DNA of 64,000 nucleotides from Anaerolineae bacterium (lineage in GTDB: Bacteria; Chloroflexota; Anaerolineae; Aggregatilineales; Phototrophicaceae). Of this stretch, positions 27,450-35,641 are shown one piece after another. The translations under genes and the position numbers were made by a program. The notes below the pieces were generated by a model. That model was not told the origin of the DNA and made no database searches. It worked only from the letters and a program-made list of their open reading frames with translations. The stretch covers positions 186,001-250,000 of the forward strand of contig JAJDZV010000009.1 of the NCBI GenBank assembly GCA_022824465.1, in the 5' to 3' direction. Position 1 is the stretch's first letter, and each line of letters opens with the position of its first letter.

Positions 27450-28097
27450 GTGCATGCCTTGAAGCAACCGAGACAATCCTCGCGTTTGAAGCGACTCCTG
27501 TTTGTCCTGGTCGGATCAATCCTTATCTATTTCGCGGCTTTCGTCGCCGTCATCCACCACACCGGCACAATCGATTCCGCCGCGGAATCGGACGTCATCA
27601 TCGTGCTAGGCGCCGGTCTGCTGCGCGACGGACGTCCCGGCTGGGCGCTGACCCGCCGCAGCCTGCATGGCGCCGACCTGTGGCAAGCGGGCATGGCGCC
27701 ATTTGTCTTGTGCGCGGGCGGCAAAGCCGACGACTACCCGCGCTCGGAAGCGGCCGCCTGCCGCGAAGTTCTGCTCCAACGCGGCCTCCCCTCCCGCGCG
27801 ATCTTGCTTGAAGACCGCAGCCGCAGCACCGAAGAAAACGCCATTTTCAGTCGCCGCATCCTGGACGAACTGAGCTTCGCCGATGCGATTCTGGTCAGCG
27901 ACAGCTACCACATGCTGCGCGCAAGTTGGCTATTCCAGATGCAAGGCATTGAATCGACCAGCAGCCCCGTGCCCGCCAGTCGAATTCGGCATCGCTTGTC
28001 ATATCCCTATTCGCTGCTGCGCGAGATTCTCGCCTTTCACTGGCAATTCCTGAAAGAGGTCTTTCAGATTCCGCTGACACACCTCAATGGTGTATGA
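27450..28097 (+). CDS. YdcF/SanA-family (DUF218) membrane-anchored protein
   Basis: A 215-residue protein with one N-terminal membrane helix (about 15-36) and a DUF218 domain: DVIIVLGAGLLRDG, LCAGGKADD, SEAAACREVLLQRG, LEDRSRSTEENAIFSRRIL and LVSDSYHMLRASWLFQMQG. SanA/ElyC members act in envelope integrity and peptidoglycan or lipid-carrier homeostasis in other bacteria. That role is known for the family and not shown here. GTG 27450 is almost on top of the GGAG, so TTG 27459 with 10-nt spacing may be the true start. A second DUF218 protein is at 56616-57269. Confidence 0.8.
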   Translation: MHALKQPRQSSRLKRLLFVLVGSILIYFAAFVAVIHHTGTIDSAAESDVIIVLGAGLLRDGRPGWALTRRSLHGADLWQAGMAPFVLCAGGKADDYPRSEAAACREVLLQRGLPSRAILLEDRSRSTEENAIFSRRILDELSFADAILVSDSYHMLRASWLFQMQGIESTSSPVPASRIRHRLSYPYSLLREILAFHWQFLKEVFQIPLTHLNGV

Positions 28098-28174
28098 GCC
28101 AGGCAGCATGACGATGAGCGAATGCCGCCAAGCGCATCAAAACGCGCCGACCGCGCGCTGCAAAGGAGAAGGAC

Positions 28175-28960
28175 ATGCCTGATTACGTTTGCATCGGCGT
28201 ACCCTATTACCTGGGCGAATCCCAGCCCGACCGCCGCGAAGTAGACGCGCTGCGCCGGAGCGGAATTGCCGGCGAACTCCAAGCGGAGTGGGTCGATATT
28301 CAGCCGGACTTCGACGCCGATAAGGATCCGGTCGTGGCGGTCAATCGCGCCCTTGCCGCCGCGCTCAAGGACAACTGCGACAAGCTTCCGGTCGTCTTCG
28401 CCAACGACTGCACCAGTTGCCTGGGCATGGTCAAAGGCTTGGAGCGCCAGGCGCCCGCCATCCTCTGGTACGACTCTCACGGCGACTTCAACACACCCGA
28501 AACCAGCCCAAGCGGCTTCCTCGGCGGCATGCCTTTGGCGGCGCTGGTCGGGCGCGGCAATCAGCATCTGATGCGCGGCATCGACCTGTCGCCAGTCGCC
28601 GAATCCAAGGTCATTGTTACTGACGTCCGCAATCTAGATCCCGAAGAAGGCACGATGCTTCGCGGCAGCGGCGTCGCCATCCACAAGACGCTTGATTCGC
28701 TTCGACAGTCGGGCTTGCCCGATCAACCGCTCTACATCCACTTTGATACCGATATCGTCGACTGTGCCGAGATGCCGGCAATGAGCTACCCCGAACCCAA
28801 CGGACCGTCGCTGGACGAATGCATCCAGTCGCTTGAATTTGCTCTCTCGCAAGGTAATTTAGCCGGGATACTTTTCAGCTTGTGGAATCAAACGCTTGAT
28901 GGCGGCGACCAAGCCTTGGCCGCAACGCGCAAACTCATCCTCGCGCTGCGATCAGTCTGA
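28175..28960 (+). CDS. Arginase/agmatinase-superfamily protein (variant metal site)
   Basis: A 261-residue ureohydrolase-fold protein. The second metal motif is kept as WYDSHGDFNTPE (D100, H102, D104) and the third as HFDTDIVD (D191, D193). The first, normally GGDHS, reads NDCTS, so Cys79 replaces the Mn-binding His. To my knowledge GDC-type sequences occur in an uncharacterised branch of the superfamily, so this is probably a subfamily trait rather than a mutation. Substrate is unknown and arginase activity should not be assumed. GGAGAAGG precedes the ATG. The small Cys-rich gene follows. Confidence 0.78.
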   Translation: MPDYVCIGVPYYLGESQPDRREVDALRRSGIAGELQAEWVDIQPDFDADKDPVVAVNRALAAALKDNCDKLPVVFANDCTSCLGMVKGLERQAPAILWYDSHGDFNTPETSPSGFLGGMPLAALVGRGNQHLMRGIDLSPVAESKVIVTDVRNLDPEEGTMLRGSGVAIHKTLDSLRQSGLPDQPLYIHFDTDIVDCAEMPAMSYPEPNGPSLDECIQSLEFALSQGNLAGILFSLWNQTLDGGDQALAATRKLILALRSV

Positions 28961-29040
28961 CGGAATACCCGTCGGCTGACTTGCGCGCCCTTAGAAACGG
29001 ACTTATCCTCTACTATTGTGACCTAAAGGAATTAGCCGTC

Positions 29041-29364
29041 TTGTATACAGACAACGAGATTCTCTTTCCGCATTACGCCATACCAGCGCTCCGCAACGCG
29101 CGCGGACCCAAATGGGCGCGGCTGATTGACCGCTTGTCCCAACTTGATGAAACCAGTGTGGATGTGATCGCCCTGATGATGCTGATGATCGAGTTGAACG
29201 GCTGCCTGGCGTGTGAAACCGATAGCTACCGCGCGATGCGGGGCTGCGCCGCTTGCGCTCAACAGACCTTGCGGCGCTTCAAAGGCAGCGATGAAGAACT
29301 GATTCGCGAATATGAATCTGCGCTCGCCAGGTTTCGCCAACTCGAATTGGCGGTGGAAGCCTGA
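29041..29364 (+). CDS. Small cysteine-rich protein of unknown function
   Basis: Not recognised. A 107-residue protein if it starts at TTG 29041, which has AAAGGA 10 nt upstream and a TACTAT box at 29011-29016. The frame is open from TTG 28981. The centre is helical and carries NGCLACETDSYRAMRGCAACAQ, with two CxxC pairs 11 residues apart (first Cys to first Cys) that could bind zinc or act in redox. The tail is charged and helical. The ALMMLMIELNGCLAC segment faintly recalls AhpD-like folds, too weakly to name. It lies between an arginase-like gene and infC. Confidence 0.6.
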   Translation: MYTDNEILFPHYAIPALRNARGPKWARLIDRLSQLDETSVDVIALMMLMIELNGCLACETDSYRAMRGCAACAQQTLRRFKGSDEELIREYESALARFRQLELAVEA

Positions 29365-29388
29365 TATAGCGCGCTTCCCTACTCACAG

Positions 29389-29418
29389 TTGACAGAACTG
29401 GCGCGAACGTGTTAGACT
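29389..29418 (+). promoter_or_regulatory. Strong promoter of the infC-rpmI-rplT operon
   Basis: A consensus TTGACA (29389-29394), an 18-nt spacer and TAGACT (29413-29418). Transcription should begin near 29425, leaving only about 12 nt before the first ATG in the infC frame. This bears on which start codon is used. Confidence 0.65.
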
Positions 29419-29436
29419 CTACTCCCGCGCAGTCAG

Positions 29437-30030
29437 ATGCGCTGCGCAAGTTTCACTTCGAAGAACATACTGAAGGGTAGTGCAGCGATAGCCAATTCAC
29501 CGCACAGGATCAACGGGGATATACGCGGCGTCCGCGAAGTCCGTTTGATCGACGACGCCAATAACAATATCGGCGTCGTAAATATAGGGTTTGCCCAAGA
29601 TCGCGCTGACGTTGCCGGCTTGGACTTAGTCGAAGTCGCGCCCAACGCGAACCCGCCCGTCTGCCGAATTATGGATTACGGCAAATTTCAATACGAACAG
29701 CGCCGAAAGGAACGCAAGTCGAAGAAAAACCAGGTCAAGGTGACGGTCAAAGAAATACAGTTGCGACCGAAGACCGATGAGTATCACCTGCAATTCGACA
29801 TAAAGCGCGCCGAGAAATGGCTGCAAGAAGGCAAAAAAGTAAAATTCCGCGTGCGCTTCCGCGGTCGCGAAATCACGCATCAGCATATCGGACGGGATAG
29901 ACTCGGCAGGATTGAAGAAGCGCTTAAGGAAGTAGGCGTCGTGGAGCAGCGCCCCAATATTGAAGGCAGAGACATGCTCATGATTTTGGCGCCAACCAAA
30001 GAAATCAGACAGAGCACGGAGAAACAGTAG
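29437..30030 (+). CDS. infC: Translation initiation factor IF-3
   Basis: IF-3 binds the 30S subunit and checks start-codon pairing. INGDIRGVREVRLIDD begins the N-terminal domain. RIMDYGKFQYEQRRKERKSKKN is the linker, and the C-terminal domain has VKEIQLRPKTDEYHLQFDIKRAEKWLQEGKKVKF. The first in-frame ATG (29437) gives 197 residues with an unusual 24-residue extension and no ribosome site. An ATA at 29488, 10 nt after GAAGGG, would give the normal N-terminus (ANSPHRING). IF-3 genes are known for rare start codons used in autoregulation, so the true start may be 29488. It overlaps rpmI by 1 nt (TAGTG). Confidence 0.93.
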   Translation: MRCASFTSKNILKGSAAIANSPHRINGDIRGVREVRLIDDANNNIGVVNIGFAQDRADVAGLDLVEVAPNANPPVCRIMDYGKFQYEQRRKERKSKKNQVKVTVKEIQLRPKTDEYHLQFDIKRAEKWLQEGKKVKFRVRFRGREITHQHIGRDRLGRIEEALKEVGVVEQRPNIEGRDMLMILAPTKEIRQSTEKQ

Positions 30031-30281
30031 TGCCGCGCAAGAAGAAATCGACCAAGTACAAGCTCAAGACGCATAAGGCGACTGCCAAACGCTTCCGCAT
30101 GACGGGCACTGGCAAAATCGTCCGCACCAAAGGCGGCAAAAGCCACTTGCGCCGGCGTTCGGCGAAACGCGTGCGGCGGCAATGGGATAAAACCATGGAA
30201 GTTGGCGAGAAAGCCATGCAACGCCGCATTCGGCGCCTCGCCCCGTATCTGGGCAAATACAAAGCCAACCCGCCCGCGTAA
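30030..30281 (+). CDS. rpmI: 50S ribosomal protein L35
   Basis: A small basic protein of 83 residues. PRKKKSTKYKLKTHKATAKRF, TGTGKIVRTKGGKSHLRRR and SAKRVRRQ match L35, with a slightly longer tail than usual (LGKYKANPPA). It starts at GTG, whose first base is the last base of the infC TAG, so translation is coupled. The 73-nt gap to rplT contains a GC-rich segment (GATGCCGGGCGCTGCATGC) that could fold. An L20 operator there is possible but unproven. Confidence 0.95.
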   Translation: MPRKKKSTKYKLKTHKATAKRFRMTGTGKIVRTKGGKSHLRRRSAKRVRRQWDKTMEVGEKAMQRRIRRLAPYLGKYKANPPA

Positions 30282-30354
30282 GCCCAACCAAACGACCGCG
30301 ATCAAAGGACCCGGCGCCAAACGATGCCGGGCGCTGCATGCACGGAGAATCAAG

Positions 30355-30708
30355 ATGGCAAGAACAAAAACCGGCTTCGTCAGACGCCGCCGCCACAAAA
30401 AAGTCCTGAAACAGACCAAGGGCCAGTGGGGGACGCGTAGCAAAAACTTCAAACGCGCCAACGAGGCGATGATGCGCAGCCTTTGGTACGCCTACCGCGA
30501 TCGCCGCCAGCGCCGCCGGCAACTGCGCCGCCTTTGGATTCAACGGATCAACGCAGCCGCGCGCATCAATGGCATGAAATACAGCCAACTCGTGTATGGC
30601 TTGAAACGCGCCGGCGTCGAACTGGACCGTAAGAGCTTGGCGAGCCTCGCTGTAACTGACGCCGCCACCTTTAGCAAGGTTGTGGACCTGGCGAAGCAAA
30701 GCCTCTAA
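30355..30708 (+). CDS. rplT: 50S ribosomal protein L20
   Basis: A 117-residue ribosome assembly protein that binds 23S rRNA. It begins ARTKTGFVRRRRHKKVLKQT, followed by the basic helix RANEAMMRSLWYAYRDRRQRRR and the globular IQRINAAARINGMKYSQLVYGLKRAGVELDRKSLA. ATG 30355 has GGAG 8 nt upstream. An in-frame extension to 30202 overlaps rpmI and is rejected. In many bacteria L20 represses its own operon. No terminator was seen after the gene. Confidence 0.97.
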   Translation: MARTKTGFVRRRRHKKVLKQTKGQWGTRSKNFKRANEAMMRSLWYAYRDRRQRRRQLRRLWIQRINAAARINGMKYSQLVYGLKRAGVELDRKSLASLAVTDAATFSKVVDLAKQSL

Positions 30709-30782
30709 CTCCGCGTCTAATACAAGCCGCCGCGACAACCGGTCCGGACACAGACCGCGTCCGCATTCGTCGGGACTCGCCC

Positions 30783-31565
30783 ATGGATGCCATCAGCAGC
30801 CCGCAAAACAAACGCGTGCGCTACCTCAAGTCGCTGCAGACCAAGTCGCGGTTCCGGCGCAGCGAGCGTAAGATTATTCTCGAAGGCGACCGTCTCATCG
30901 CCGACGCCCTTGCAAGCAACGGCAGGCCGCTTCTCGCCCTCTACTCGGCAGAACGCGCCGACTACCAAGTCATCGCTCAACTGCAAAGCCGGGGTTGCGA
31001 ATTGCTCCGCGGTTCCGATGAAGTACTGCGCTATGTCAGCGATACGCAGCAACCGGCTGGCATCTCCGCCGTCTTTGCCTTGCCGCGGCCCCCGATTCCG
31101 AAACCGGCGACGCGCGTCCTGATCCTTGACACAATCCGCGAACCCGGTAACGTCGGCGCCATGCTCCGTACAGCGGCGGCCGCCGGCGTCCAGCTGGCGA
31201 TTCTCTCGACAGGCTGCGTCGACCCCTACAATCCAAAAGTCATCCGCGCGGCCATGGGCGCGCATTTTCGCCTGGCGATCGTCGAAGCGTCCTGGACGGA
31301 GATCAGCGCATTTTGCCGCGACCTAACCGTCTACGCCGCGAGCGCCGCCGCCCTTCACGCGTATACCGAGACCGACTGGCTGACAGATTGGGCGCTGATT
31401 CTGGGCAACGAAGCGCATGGACTCAGTCGCGAGGCGCTCCGCCTGGCGCAACATGCGGTCTCGATTCCTATGGCGGCCGCGACAGAATCTCTCAACGTCG
31501 CAAGCGCAGCCGCGGTGTTTCTCTTTGAAGCGCAAAGGCAGCGGCTCCACGATGACGACGCCTGA
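30783..31565 (+). CDS. TrmH/SpoU-family RNA 2'-O-methyltransferase
   Basis: A 260-residue SPOUT-class SAM-dependent methyltransferase. An N-terminal L30e-like substrate-binding domain (SPQNKRVRYLKSLQTKSRFRRSERKIILEGDRLI) precedes the trefoil-knot domain. Motif 1 is LDTIREPGNVGAMLRTA, motif 2 LILGNEAHGLS and motif 3 IPMAAATESLNVASAAAVFLFE. The arrangement resembles RlmB/TsnR-like rRNA enzymes. Target nucleotide is unknown. It follows the ribosomal protein operon at 74 nt. Confidence 0.9.
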   Translation: MDAISSPQNKRVRYLKSLQTKSRFRRSERKIILEGDRLIADALASNGRPLLALYSAERADYQVIAQLQSRGCELLRGSDEVLRYVSDTQQPAGISAVFALPRPPIPKPATRVLILDTIREPGNVGAMLRTAAAAGVQLAILSTGCVDPYNPKVIRAAMGAHFRLAIVEASWTEISAFCRDLTVYAASAAALHAYTETDWLTDWALILGNEAHGLSREALRLAQHAVSIPMAAATESLNVASAAAVFLFEAQRQRLHDDDA

Positions 31566-31659
31566 GGCCCCAAGCCGCTAGCCCCACTTCACTTGCGCCC
31601 TGCGCTGCGGTAGACTTGCCGCAATAACGCAACGAACGCATTTCAGGAGAGCGCATTTC

Positions 31660-33057
31660 ATGGCAAAAGAATATGATGTCGTCGTACTCGGCGCCGGACC
31701 CGGCGGTTATGTCAGCGCCATCCGCGCTAGCCAGCTTGGACTCAAGACGGCGATCATCGAAAAGAAATACTGGGGCGGCATCTGCCTCAATGTCGGCTGC
31801 ATTCCCTCGAAAGCGCTCTTGCGCAACGCCGAGCTCGCCGACATCCTTCAGCACCAAGCGGCCGCGTTCGGCATCGACGGCGACTTCACCTTCGACTACG
31901 CCAAAGCCTTCAAACGGAGCCGGCGCGTCGCCAACGGTTTGACCAAAGGCGTGCAATTCCTGATGCGCAAGAACAAGATCGACGCCTATGAGGGCTGGGC
32001 GACCATCAACGACGCCAACAGCCTTGGCATTGACCTCAACGCTGGCGAACGTGAGACGCTGCGCTTCAAGAACCTGATCATCGCTACCGGCGCCAGAACG
32101 CGGCTCATACCGGGCACAGCCTTGAGCGAACGCATCGTCACCTACGAAGAACAAATCATGGAGGATAAGCTCCCGGCGAGCGTCATCATCGCTGGCGCCG
32201 GCGCCATCGGCGTCGAGTTCGCTTATATCATGGCCAACTACGGCGTTGACGTGACCCTGGTTGAGTACCTCGATCGCATCGTGCCCCTGGAAGACCCCGA
32301 TGTCAGCGCCGAGCTAGCCAAGTCTTTCAAGAAGCTTGGCATCAAGATTATTACGAGCGCGCGCGTCGACGCAGTGGTAGAAGGCTCCGAGCAAGTGGAA
32401 GTCGCCATCACGGGCGCGGATGACGCGAAAATGACATTGAGCGCCGAACGCGTCTTGCAAGCGATCGGCTTCCAGCCGCGCGTCGAGGGATTCGGCTTGG
32501 AAACGCTCGCGGTCGCGCTAAACGACGCCGGCGGCATCGCCATCAATGAAAAGATGCAAACCAGCATCCCCCATATCTACGCCATCGGCGATGTCACCGC
32601 CAAGCTGATGCTCGCCCATGTGGCGGAGACGATGGGGGTGGTCGCTGCGGAGAACATCGCTGGCGCGCCAACGGTGACCCTGGACTTCGACATGATGCCG
32701 CGCGCGACCTACTGCCAGCCGCAAGTCGCCAGCTTCGGCTACACGGAAGCGCAGGCGAAAGACCGCGGCTACGATATCAATGTCGCCAGGTTTCCCTTCC
32801 AAGCCAACGGCAAGGCGCGCGGCATGGGCGACGCGACCGGCTTTGTCAAGGTCATCAGCGACAAGAAATATGGCGAGATCCTCGGCGCGCACATGATCGG
32901 ACACGATGTCACCGAACTGCTGCCAGAGTTAACCTTGGCGCGCTCCGCCGAGCTGACGCCCGAAGATATCGCGCGCAATGTGCACGCGCACCCCACGCTC
33001 AGCGAGGCGCTGAAAGAAGCGGCGCACGGCCTCGAAGGCGGCTTCCTCAATATCTAG
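31660..33057 (+). CDS. lpdA: Dihydrolipoyl dehydrogenase
   Basis: A 465-residue FAD disulfide oxidoreductase, the E3 component that reoxidises dihydrolipoamide with NAD in 2-oxoacid dehydrogenase or glycine cleavage complexes. It shows [16 protein letters not shown] for FAD, the redox disulfide in [13 protein letters not shown] (C42, C47), the NAD motif [32 protein letters not shown], and the C-terminal His-Glu pair in [19 protein letters not shown] lies upstream. E1/E2 genes are not nearby. The stop CTAG is shared with the convergent methyltransferase gene. Confidence 0.96.
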   Translation: MAKEYDVVVLGAGPGGYVSAIRASQLGLKTAIIEKKYWGGICLNVGCIPSKALLRNAELADILQHQAAAFGIDGDFTFDYAKAFKRSRRVANGLTKGVQFLMRKNKIDAYEGWATINDANSLGIDLNAGERETLRFKNLIIATGARTRLIPGTALSERIVTYEEQIMEDKLPASVIIAGAGAIGVEFAYIMANYGVDVTLVEYLDRIVPLEDPDVSAELAKSFKKLGIKIITSARVDAVVEGSEQVEVAITGADDAKMTLSAERVLQAIGFQPRVEGFGLETLAVALNDAGGIAINEKMQTSIPHIYAIGDVTAKLMLAHVAETMGVVAAENIAGAPTVTLDFDMMPRATYCQPQVASFGYTEAQAKDRGYDINVARFPFQANGKARGMGDATGFVKVISDKKYGEILGAHMIGHDVTELLPELTLARSAELTPEDIARNVHAHPTLSEALKEAAHGLEGGFLNI

Positions 33058-33722
33058 CGGCGCCAAAAATCGACTATCAGACTGGTGTAGTTGAGCTGAC
33101 CGCCCTGGTTGCGCGCATCATGCGCAGCCGAACGAAGCACGAAGCCGTCTTCCGCGCTCCACGTCTGTCGCTGAAATCGTCCATCGCCATCGAAATACTC
33201 CAGCAGCTCGCAGCCGTAGCCCTGCTCAGCGAGCAGCTTGCGCACCATGCGGGCGGTGAAAAGCGATTTGTGGTCGTCAGCGCCGTCGCCAGTCCCGCCT
33301 GGGCGGACGCGCTCAATATACGCGCTATCGGGATGATTGCCATCGGGCACGGCGACGCGTATGCGCCCGCTTTCCGCGAGATACTCACGCGCGGTGGCCA
33401 GGAACAGGGAGAATTCTGAAGTCGTCAGATGCTCGAATACGTGCTCAGCCAGCATTCTGTCGATAGACGCCGGCGGGAAGAGACTCGCCCAGTGCTCGCG
33501 CCGCCTCACATCAAAGGCGGGCGCGTCAGTGGCGATCCAGCCATCGTAACGCGTCGGCCCCGCCCCAATCACGATCTTAACCGGCCGGCTCTCGCTGATA
33601 GCCCGCCGAACCTCCTCCAGGATCCGTTTCCGCTCGCGGCGCAACTCTCGCGCTTGGCGAAAGCGTCGCGCAATTGGCGCATACATCGGGCGCAGGAGTC
33701 GCTTGAGCCGCGTCATGGCCAC
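33054..33722 (-). CDS. Predicted SAM-dependent methyltransferase (glycosyltransferase-associated type)
   Basis: A 222-residue protein with a class I methyltransferase-like core: [18 protein letters not shown] for SAM, then [51 protein letters not shown] is typical of COG4627-like proteins found with surface polysaccharide genes. The N-terminal 45 residues are basic and helical. Two or three Met codons at the 5' end leave the exact start open. It follows the tandem GT39-like genes by 2 nt and is probably co-transcribed. Confidence 0.8.
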   Translation of the reverse strand: MAMTRLKRLLRPMYAPIARRFRQARELRRERKRILEEVRRAISESRPVKIVIGAGPTRYDGWIATDAPAFDVRRREHWASLFPPASIDRMLAEHVFEHLTTSEFSLFLATAREYLAESGRIRVAVPDGNHPDSAYIERVRPGGTGDGADDHKSLFTARMVRKLLAEQGYGCELLEYFDGDGRFQRQTWSAEDGFVLRSAAHDARNQGGQLNYTSLIVDFWRR

Positions 33723-33724
33723 CG

Positions 33725-35641
33725 TTAGTCGTCCACGCTGAAATGGTAAATCGGCAGAATCGTCCCCGCTTCGCCGCTAGTCAGGTCTCGGCCGCTTAGC
33801 TTGGCGCTGCTCTGATAACGATCGTAGACGATGACGACGACTCGATAATCGCCCGGCGGCAAGTCTGCCGACGAAAGCTGCACGACATGCCACTTGAGCA
33901 CATCATCGTACAAATGTCTATCAAGCGCCTGGCCCACATTGCGCCAATCGGCCGAGATTATCTGTATCGACACGTTGAAGTCGTCAAGCAGATCCTTGTC
34001 GCTGACCTCCCAGCCGGTGACTACTCTAATGATGTCGCGCCCACGGTCATGCGCGGCGAACTTGTCGACGATTGTGATTCCGTTCTCGTATTCTATCGGC
34101 TGATAGTCGCGCCCGCAGGTCAGCGAACGATCGACGTAGCGCTGCGCCGCTAAGTCGGGCTCGCTCAACACGATGGCGCACGGCTGATAGTCATGCCCGA
34201 GAAGCGCTTCAACCTCCGCCAGGTTTGCCGGCGGCGCAACTGGATTGTAGGTGAACAACAGGTAGGGGTTGTCGTCAAGCCGCTGTCTGACATCCGCGGC
34301 CAATTCCTCGCCCTGCCGGCTTGCCAGCACGAATGTCCCGTCGATGCTGAGCAGGGTTTCCAGGTAGTAATCCGCCGTCGACTTGCCCCGTTTGCCGCGC
34401 GCATTGACAAAGTCGGTATCAGTGAAACCGATCAGATAGTCGTGCCGCTCAACCTTGCCTGTTAGCGCCTCAACGTATTGGTCCATCGGCGGATAAGCGT
34501 GGACTATGCCCACCGTGCCTTGATGCAGCAAGTAATCGTCAGCGCGTCGCAGGGCGAACCCGGACGCCAGGTGAAGCGCCAGGACAAATACAGGAATCCA
34601 GCGCCATTTGAACCAAGCCAGACCGCTGCCGAAAACCAGCGCCCACATGCCCCAGGACACAAAGAAATAACGCGACCGCCGTAAGGGTATTAGCCCAACC
34701 GCCTCATTTGCCGCAAGCAGAACCGCGAGAACGGCTGCCGACAGAATCCAAAACCGTAGAGTGCGCCGGCGCGCCTCGCCCTGACGCAAATGAACCAGCG
34801 AGGCTAACAGAATAGACGCCAGGATCACGGGATTGCCATTGCTGAACAAACGGATAAATATCCCCACCGCCTGCTCAAGCGTGATCGCATCAAAAGCGGT
34901 ATCAAACTTTGTTGTAAGTCCTGTGATTGTAACCGGCAGCCAGGGCAGATACAGCAAGCCCGCAGCAAGCATCGCCAGCGCGACGTCAAACCATGCCCTT
35001 GAACGCCTGACAAACAGGAGATGGTAGATGCCAAGCGCGATGTGAAAGAAGATAGAAAACGGCTGCGTGTAGAGGCAAAGCGCCGCTGTAAGCGTTAGTC
35101 CCGCCCAATGATGCCCGCGCGCCGACCGCGCATTATTGACCAAGTACAAGTAGTGCCAAGCCAGCGCCATTATCAGCGCGAACTGCAGGCTGTACATGCG
35201 GACCTCGTGCAGATAGTCCAGCCAGAAAACATTTAAGCCCAAGAAGGCCGCCGCCCAAATGCCGCTCCAGCGGTCGATGAAATCCGCGCCGATGCGATAG
35301 GTCCACGCCAGCGCGACGATGCCAAAGTAAAGCGGCAGACAGCGCAACACCGCTTGATGCCAACCGACCAATGCCGCCCAAACGGCAACCAGCTCAAAAA
35401 ACAGAGGCGTATGTTTGGGGCTGTGCTCGCGCACCGAGCCCAGCACATCCAGCGGCGAAAAAGGACCGCCAAAGCCGCCGGCATGACTGATGGTCGTCAG
35501 CTCATCGTACCAGATCAAATCGCCGTTCAAGCCCGGTGCCGCCAAGAACATCGCCAGCAGCAGCAAGGGCAGCATCAGAATCCAATGAGACGTTGCGCGC
35601 GGCAATCGACGCCGCTCTTCTGGCTTCGCGCTCGCCGTCAT
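33725..35641 (-). CDS. GT39/ArnT-like integral membrane glycosyltransferase (tandem copy 2)
   Basis: A 638-residue membrane protein with about ten predicted helices in the first 400 residues. Early acidic loop motif LIWYDELTTISHAGG is followed by the family-typical YLHEVRMYSLQFALIMALAWHYL block, as in dolichyl/undecaprenyl-phosphate sugar-dependent GT-C enzymes. The last 230 residues are soluble and probably extracytoplasmic, ending in a beta-rich segment (GDYRVVVIVYDRYQSS). It begins directly after the stop of its paralogue (TAA then ATG), so the pair arose by tandem duplication. Acceptor and sugar are unknown. S-layer or envelope glycoprotein modification is a guess from family and context. 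Confidence 0.8.
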   Translation of the reverse strand: MTASAKPEERRRLPRATSHWILMLPLLLLAMFLAAPGLNGDLIWYDELTTISHAGGFGGPFSPLDVLGSVREHSPKHTPLFFELVAVWAALVGWHQAVLRCLPLYFGIVALAWTYRIGADFIDRWSGIWAAAFLGLNVFWLDYLHEVRMYSLQFALIMALAWHYLYLVNNARSARGHHWAGLTLTAALCLYTQPFSIFFHIALGIYHLLFVRRSRAWFDVALAMLAAGLLYLPWLPVTITGLTTKFDTAFDAITLEQAVGIFIRLFSNGNPVILASILLASLVHLRQGEARRRTLRFWILSAAVLAVLLAANEAVGLIPLRRSRYFFVSWGMWALVFGSGLAWFKWRWIPVFVLALHLASGFALRRADDYLLHQGTVGIVHAYPPMDQYVEALTGKVERHDYLIGFTDTDFVNARGKRGKSTADYYLETLLSIDGTFVLASRQGEELAADVRQRLDDNPYLLFTYNPVAPPANLAEVEALLGHDYQPCAIVLSEPDLAAQRYVDRSLTCGRDYQPIEYENGITIVDKFAAHDRGRDIIRVVTGWEVSDKDLLDDFNVSIQIISADWRNVGQALDRHLYDDVLKWHVVQLSSADLPPGDYRVVVIVYDRYQSSAKLSGRDLTSGEAGTILPIYHFSVDD

